A stretch of 9,476 bases of DNA from Candidatus Woesearchaeota archaeon (lineage in GTDB: Archaea; Nanobdellota; Nanobdellia; Woesearchaeales; JAGVYO01). Each line of letters begins with the position of its first letter. The first letter of the stretch is position 1. This document shows positions 6,036 through 9,476 of this stretch, in pieces. The DNA is taken from positions 1 to 9,476 of the forward strand of contig JAGVYO010000023.1 in NCBI GenBank assembly GCA_018303225.1, given 5' to 3'. A program made the translations under genes and the position numbers. A model generated the notes under the pieces. It made no database searches, was not told the origin of the DNA, and worked only from the letters and a program-made list of their open reading frames with translations.

Positions 6036-6431
6036 ATGGTAAAGACGTACGCAATTGTCACCGGGGTTGTCCGTTATAAGAATAGATTTCTTCTGCTGAA
6101 ACGCGCTCCGGACTCGTACACGTACCCTTCCCGATGGAGTTTCTGCTCGGGCTACATCAAAGAGTTTGAGGCAGCCGAAGATTCGGTATTGCGGGAGATC
6201 AAGGAAGAGACCGGGCTAAAGGTGCGCATTGCGAAGGCTGCAACACCGTTTTATTTCACGCATCTTGGGAAAAGGTGGGTTGTTTTGGGGTTCCTATGCA
6301 CTGCTTCAAGCGACAAGGTCACGCTATGCCATGAGAACGTGGCCTATCGATGGGTGTCCAAAAAAGAGATCAAAAACTATCCGTTGGTCCCCAAGTTAGG
6401 GAAAAATTTAAAAATGCTGGGACTGCTGTAA
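6036..6431 (+). CDS. Nudix hydrolase
   Basis: Nudix enzymes cleave nucleoside diphosphates linked to another group, using divalent metal. Residues 39-61 are a perfect Nudix box (GX5EX7REUXEEXGU): G39, E45, R53-E54, E57-E58, G60. The strand VVRYKNRFLLLKR and the segment YPSRWSFCSGY precede it as usual. The 131-aa length is that of a single-domain Nudix protein. The start lies 3 nt after the panB stop and the end 4 nt before rpiB. Sequence does not give the substrate; nucleotide-sugar, NAD-related or oxidized nucleotides are all possible. Confidence 0.92.
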   Translation: MVKTYAIVTGVVRYKNRFLLLKRAPDSYTYPSRWSFCSGYIKEFEAAEDSVLREIKEETGLKVRIAKAATPFYFTHLGKRWVVLGFLCTASSDKVTLCHENVAYRWVSKKEIKNYPLVPKLGKNLKMLGLL

Positions 6432-6435
6432 GGGT

Positions 6436-6873
6436 ATGAAAGAAATTCTGATAGGTGCGGATCATGCGGGCTTCCGGATGAAAGAATCCCTCAAAAAGTA
6501 TCTGGCAGGGCTGAACATCCGTGTGAAGGATTACGGCACCAACTCCGAGGAATCTACGGATTATCCGCCGATCGCCGGAAAACTGGCCAGAGACGTTGCG
6601 AGAGGAAAAGAAGGCATCCTGATCTGCGGTTCGGGCATCGGTATGAGCATTGCGGCCAACAAGATCCATGGCGTCCGGGCCGCTGTCTGCCACAATGAAT
6701 TCACCGCGCAGGTGGCGAAGGAACACAACCATGCCAATGTGCTTTGTCTGGGTGCGCGGGATATCAATGAGAAAACAGCCAAGAAGATTGTGAAGAAATG
6801 GCTGAAGACTGCGCCCAGCACCGAAGAGCGGCACAAGCGCCGGGTAAACGAGATTTCGGATTTAGAATGCTAA
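6436..6873 (+). CDS. rpiB: Ribose-5-phosphate isomerase B
   Basis: RpiB interconverts ribulose 5-phosphate and ribose 5-phosphate, supplying ribose for nucleotides. The family markers are GADHAGF (D9, H10), the active-site loop ICGSGIGMSIAANK with catalytic C64, EHNHANVLCLGAR (96-108), and the C-terminal phosphate-binding RHKRRVNEI (132-140). Length is 145 aa, as expected. Many archaea use the unrelated RpiA, so RpiB here may be of bacterial descent. The start is 4 nt after the Nudix stop and the end overlaps the next gene by 7 nt. Related LacAB subunits or sugar isomerases share the fold, but the CGSGIG and HNHANVL motifs fit RpiB best. Confidence 0.9.
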   Translation: MKEILIGADHAGFRMKESLKKYLAGLNIRVKDYGTNSEESTDYPPIAGKLARDVARGKEGILICGSGIGMSIAANKIHGVRAAVCHNEFTAQVAKEHNHANVLCLGARDINEKTAKKIVKKWLKTAPSTEERHKRRVNEISDLEC

Positions 6874-7307
6874 CCTTTCTGGCCTCCTTGATTGCGTTCA
6901 GCGGGCTTTTCGCCGGCATCGTGCTGGCGTATTTCACCAAGGAAGAGCAGGCGCCGGGAAAGCCTTATTTCAAGTTGATGCGAAATATTTTGCTGACACT
7001 TATACTGCTTTTTTTTCTGTTATTCCTCGACTGGAATGTTGTTATCAGCGCAGTTCTTAGCATTGCGCTTTTTGTTTCGGCGTCTATTTTTCCGAAGCTG
7101 GCGCATCCGCCGCTCTATTTCTTATTGGGTGCTGTGCTCTTTCTGACATCTTCCAATTATGCTTTCTTTTTGGTTGAAGCGGTGCTGGTTTTTCTCTATG
7201 GCCTTCCGATGGGCTCCTTATGGATATCTTCCCGGAAATTCAGGTGGGACTTGTCTATCGTTTCTGCTTTTACTTTTTTTATCCCGTTCCTGCGGCTTCT
7301 TCTCTGA
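6867..7307 (+). CDS. Unknown multi-pass membrane protein, 146 aa
   Basis: No function recognised. Hydrophobic segments run at about residues 1-23, 40-56, 58-75, 83-94, 98-118 and 129-146, so about five or six membrane passes are likely. A short charged loop (TKEEQAPGKPYFKLMRN, 24-40) follows the first, and a basic loop (SSRKFRW, 121-127) the fifth. The ATG is within the last codons of rpiB (ATGCTAA overlap), so it is translationally coupled and the last gene of the run. An upstream in-frame ATG at 6798 would lie deep inside rpiB and adds a hydrophilic tail, so it was not chosen. The stop codon abuts the stop of the convergent carS. Nearby lipid genes hint at an envelope role, which is only inference. 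Confidence 0.8.
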   Translation: MLTFLASLIAFSGLFAGIVLAYFTKEEQAPGKPYFKLMRNILLTLILLFFLLFLDWNVVISAVLSIALFVSASIFPKLAHPPLYFLLGAVLFLTSSNYAFFLVEAVLVFLYGLPMGSLWISSRKFRWDLSIVSAFTFFIPFLRLLL

Positions 7308-7847
7308 TCACCATTTCTCGCTGCGGATCTTCAGGTAGAATGCGATGTGATTTACCGCGATATCAAGGACAAACGTCATTATCACTACTGCTGTAATGAT
7401 TGCTGCAGAAGGCACAAACACCACCGAGGAAAGCAGCATTGCACCGATTACGAAATCCAGCTGGTCCCATGGCACGAAACGTGCGCCGGGTCGGAGTTTC
7501 AGTTGACGTTTGATGAAGCTTTCCGCCATATCCCCCAGCAATGCGCCCAGCCCCATCAGGATGCCGAACAAGAGCCAAACTGAATAGTCAAAAAACAACA
7601 GGCTTTTGAAGGACGGGTATCTGGAAAGTACGGACTGAAGATAGGTAACGACGCTGGCAAAAACGACTCCGAAAATAAGTCCTCTCCAGGTCTTATGGCT
7701 GCCGAAGACCTCTTTTCCGAACATCCTGTCGATCGGGACTGCCCATGATTTGAACGTATCTTTCATTATTACGGGGGCCATGTTGGCAAAATAGGCAGGC
7801 AGGATGTAGAAGAAACATTGCAGGAGGAAAAAGGGGAAGGGAGCCAT
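7308..7847 (-). CDS. carS: CDP-archaeol synthase
   Basis: CarS transfers CMP from CTP to digeranylgeranylglyceryl phosphate, making CDP-archaeol, the activated precursor of archaeal polar lipids, at the membrane. The 179-aa protein has about five hydrophobic segments and the family motifs: PAYFANMAPV (17-26), PIDRMFGKEVFGSHKTWRG (38-56), and the cytoplasmic GDMAESFIKRQLKLRPGARFVPWDQLD (105-131). The ATG at 7847 lies 24-33 nt after an ATATTTAAAT box, so the message is probably leaderless. It is divergent from the CDP-alcohol phosphatidyltransferase, the enzyme class that uses its product. Its stop (7308-7310) directly abuts that of the convergent membrane gene. Confidence 0.94.
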   Translation of the reverse strand: MAPFPFFLLQCFFYILPAYFANMAPVIMKDTFKSWAVPIDRMFGKEVFGSHKTWRGLIFGVVFASVVTYLQSVLSRYPSFKSLLFFDYSVWLLFGILMGLGALLGDMAESFIKRQLKLRPGARFVPWDQLDFVIGAMLLSSVVFVPSAAIITAVVIMTFVLDIAVNHIAFYLKIRSEKW

Positions 7848-7870
7848 GGGGTTTTTATGTCACAGAGCTT

Positions 7871-7880
7871 ATTTAAATAT
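7871..7880 (-). promoter_or_regulatory. TATA box of carS
   Basis: ATATTTAAAT on the minus strand lies 24-33 nt before the ATG at 7847, which fits a leaderless message. Confidence 0.55.
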
Positions 7881-7942
7881 ATTGTCCCTGCTTTGTTTCT
7901 GAAAAATTCCATAACTCAACGAAAGCAACGCTTTCTAAGGTC

Positions 7943-7963
7943 TTGAAATCCGAAGGATTTCAA
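7943..7963. repeat. Perfect 9-bp palindrome before a TATA box
   Basis: TTGAAATCC, loop GAA, GGATTTCAA. It ends 4 bp before the TATA box at 7968-7975, covering the upstream (BRE) position of the phosphatidyltransferase promoter, inside the divergent region shared with carS. It could be an operator for a dimeric regulator of lipid genes or a dispersed hairpin repeat. Confidence 0.45.
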
Positions 7964-7967
7964 AACC

Positions 7968-7975
7968 TATATAAA
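7968..7975 (+). promoter_or_regulatory. TATA box of the CDP-alcohol phosphatidyltransferase gene
   Basis: TATATAAA lies 24-31 nt before the ATG at 7999, so transcription should begin at or beside the start codon. Confidence 0.6.
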
Positions 7976-7998
7976 CCCCTTGGAATGATTGAAATTTC

Positions 7999-8550
7999 AT
8001 GACGGAAAGGATTCCCATACCCAAGAAAGAGAACATATGGAACATTCCGGTTCTCCTGACCATCTCCCGTTTTGTGCTCTCCCCTGTCTTTTTTTTCTTT
8101 CTTCTTCAGCGGCGCCTTGACCTGGCGCTGGTGGTGTTCACCTTTGTGGCGGCCACGGATTTCGCAGACGGATGGATCGCGCGCTCCACCAAGCAAAGCA
8201 CGGTCTTCGGGAAGATGCTGGATCCGATGGCGGATAAGTTCATGATTCTTCTCGCGATGCTGGCGCTTGTCCTGCGCTTTGATTTCCCTCTCTGGGGAAT
8301 CTTCCTGGTCCTGTCGCGTGATGTAGTTTCACTGGTCGGTTCGCTCATCGTCTATATCAAATACCACGGGGTGTGGTCTGCCAACTCCTTCGGGAAAGTC
8401 ACTACATTCCTTCAGGTGATCCTGGTCCTGTTTTACCTCCTGAATTTCCCCTTTAAGATATGGGTCTTCTGGCTCACTTCGGTGGTCAGCGTTGCCACAG
8501 CCCTGAGCTATTTTCATCGCAGCGTCCGCATTGTTTCGCAGCCCCAGTAA
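7999..8550 (+). CDS. CDP-alcohol phosphatidyltransferase (archaeal lipid head-group enzyme)
   Basis: This integral membrane enzyme swaps CMP of a CDP-lipid for an alcohol such as glycerol phosphate or inositol phosphate. The signature D(X2)DG(X2)AR(X8)G(X3)D(X3)D is complete: D54, D57, G58, A61-R62, G71, D75, D79. The N-terminal NIPVLLTISRF resembles the PgsA-like NIPNLLTxxR segment, and hydrophobic segments follow throughout the 183 aa. Given the divergent carS, the donor should be CDP-archaeol. The product could be archaetidylglycerol phosphate or an inositol/serine analogue; sequence alone does not decide. The start is supported by the TATA box, and no Shine-Dalgarno site is present. Confidence 0.92.
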   Translation: MTERIPIPKKENIWNIPVLLTISRFVLSPVFFFFLLQRRLDLALVVFTFVAATDFADGWIARSTKQSTVFGKMLDPMADKFMILLAMLALVLRFDFPLWGIFLVLSRDVVSLVGSLIVYIKYHGVWSANSFGKVTTFLQVILVLFYLLNFPFKIWVFWLTSVVSVATALSYFHRSVRIVSQPQ

Positions 8551-8557
8551 TCCATAC

Positions 8558-8566
8558 TTTTTTAAG
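8558..8566 (+). promoter_or_regulatory. TATA box of the radical SAM gene
   Basis: TTTTTTAAG lies 24-32 nt before the ATG at 8590 in the 39-nt gap after the phosphatidyltransferase stop. It could also act as that gene's T-rich terminator. Confidence 0.45.
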
Positions 8567-8589
8567 AGGTGCTTTCTTTCTTCTTCCAT

Positions 8590-9476
8590 ATGACCTACAC
8601 GATTTTGGACTGCTATACAGACGAGCCTGCCGGTCTTGGCGTCCCGCCGTATCTGGGCACCTATCCCCGATATCTTTATGGCGCATTGGGTGACGCATAC
8701 TACCTTACCATCGATGATGTGAGGTTATGGAAGAGATATGCCTCCAAGAAACCGGACAAAGGGCGCGAGGTAAAGACCAATACCAAGGTCTACAACCTTA
8801 CCCGGAATTATGCGGATGTCGGAAAGATCCTTCAGAAGACAAAGACCCTCATCGTGATCGTAGGCGTCCAGACCCCGGGCAAATACCTGTCGGCAGTGCC
8901 GGGAACGTTGCCGGAAATCTATGATTTAATCAAAGATTTGCCGTGCCGGAAGGTCATGACCGGCCCGGTGGCGATTGGCGGCACGCGTCTCGAGGGCGGC
9001 AAAGGCGTTGAGAAAGCAGATATGTCGCTGTTCGATGAGGTGGATTTTAATTATCTGGGCATCAATGAATATGCGAAAATCAACGAGTATGCGGTCAAGG
9101 GCGCTTCCATCCTGGATCAGATTCCCTACCCCGTTGTCCTGGAGATCGAGACCGGGAAAGGATGCGACATCGGGCATTGCAGCTTCTGTACAGAACCCCT
9201 GAAGAACCGGGTCCTCTATCGGGATAAAAAACCGGTTTTTGAGGAGATTGCGGCATTGCGAAAGAAAGGCGCTTTGTATTTCCGCCTCGGCAAGCAGACC
9301 TGCTTCTATTCGTATCTGCACGGAAACGTTGCCGAGATCGAGTCGTTATTGAAGGGTGTGGCTGCGCTGAAGCCGAAAATGCTGCACATCGACAATGTCA
9401 ATCCGGTCAAGGTGGTCGGTTCGCGGGGCATTGAAATCACGAAACTGGTGGTGCAGTACTGCACGCCGGGCAATAT
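8590..9476 (+). CDS. Uncharacterized archaeal radical SAM protein (partial, runs off the window)
   Basis: The first 295 residues are visible. The N-terminal TILDCYTDEPAGLGVPPYLGTYPRYLYGAL recalls the archaeal uncharacterized radical SAM group (COG1031-like), whose members are roughly 550 aa, so about half may be missing. A Rossmann-like N-terminal part holds TLIVIVGVQTPGKYL (86-100) and VMTGPVAIGGTR (122-133). The iron-sulfur motif is GCDIGHCSFCTEP, with C192, C197 and C200, that is CX4CX2C, one residue longer than the classic CX3CX2C. It is followed by FEEIAALRKKGALYFRLGKQTCFYSY, a typical beta/alpha step of the barrel. No substrate is known to me. The ATG at 8590 matches a leaderless promoter. 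Confidence 0.85.
   Translation, partial: MTYTILDCYTDEPAGLGVPPYLGTYPRYLYGALGDAYYLTIDDVRLWKRYASKKPDKGREVKTNTKVYNLTRNYADVGKILQKTKTLIVIVGVQTPGKYLSAVPGTLPEIYDLIKDLPCRKVMTGPVAIGGTRLEGGKGVEKADMSLFDEVDFNYLGINEYAKINEYAVKGASILDQIPYPVVLEIETGKGCDIGHCSFCTEPLKNRVLYRDKKPVFEEIAALRKKGALYFRLGKQTCFYSYLHGNVAEIESLLKGVAALKPKMLHIDNVNPVKVVGSRGIEITKLVVQYCTPGN

Noticed and set aside
1..9476. CRISPR array, insertion sequence or rRNA
   Set aside because: No regularly spaced direct repeats, transposase gene, terminal inverted repeats with target duplication, or rRNA-like sequence were seen.

Overview
The window looks like chromosomal DNA of an archaeon, most likely a small-genome DPANN-type lineage, although the exact lineage cannot be fixed from sequence alone. 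The evidence is an archease/RtcB pair, a CDP-archaeol synthase (CarS), a deoxyhypusine synthase family gene, an archaeal uncharacterized radical SAM protein, and TATA boxes about 24-31 nt upstream of first-gene start codons. That spacing is the signature of leaderless archaeal transcripts. Genes are dense and apparently core, and base composition is even apart from an AT-richer homing endonuclease gene.

Left part, minus strand (1-3960). A TatD-family hydrolase and a small conserved protein each have their own TATA box. They are followed by a LAGLIDADG homing endonuclease gene whose 3' end overlaps the start of rtcB, then rtcB (RNA ligase), then archease (RtcB activation factor, cut by the window edge). 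The main result of this window is in rtcB. The frame is interrupted twice by short segments of 33 and 12 nt, each carrying an in-frame TAA. Both lie inside catalytic motifs, and both fold into bulge-helix-bulge (BHB) structures, the substrate of the archaeal tRNA splicing endonuclease. Cutting each 3-nt bulge after its second nucleotide restores MPDGHWGYGFP and SPGGIGFDINCG exactly and yields a 489-residue RtcB. I interpret these as two mini-introns in the gene of the ligase that would join their exons. This makes possible a self-dependent expression loop, possibly maintained or spread with help from the adjacent endonuclease.

Middle (3960-4350): a gene-free stretch with two strong hairpins and a T-tract. 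It could be a small structured RNA or a dispersed palindromic element.

Right-centre, plus strand (4351-7307): a tight run of deoxyhypusine synthase-like protein, PanB (coenzyme A pathway), a Nudix hydrolase, RpiB (pentose phosphate) and an unknown membrane protein. Overlaps or gaps are only a few nucleotides, so this is a probable operon.

Right (7308-9476): CarS (minus) is divergent from a CDP-alcohol phosphatidyltransferase (plus), two consecutive steps of archaeal polar lipid synthesis sharing a 151-bp promoter region that contains a 9-bp palindrome. A radical SAM protein, cut by the window end, follows with its own promoter.
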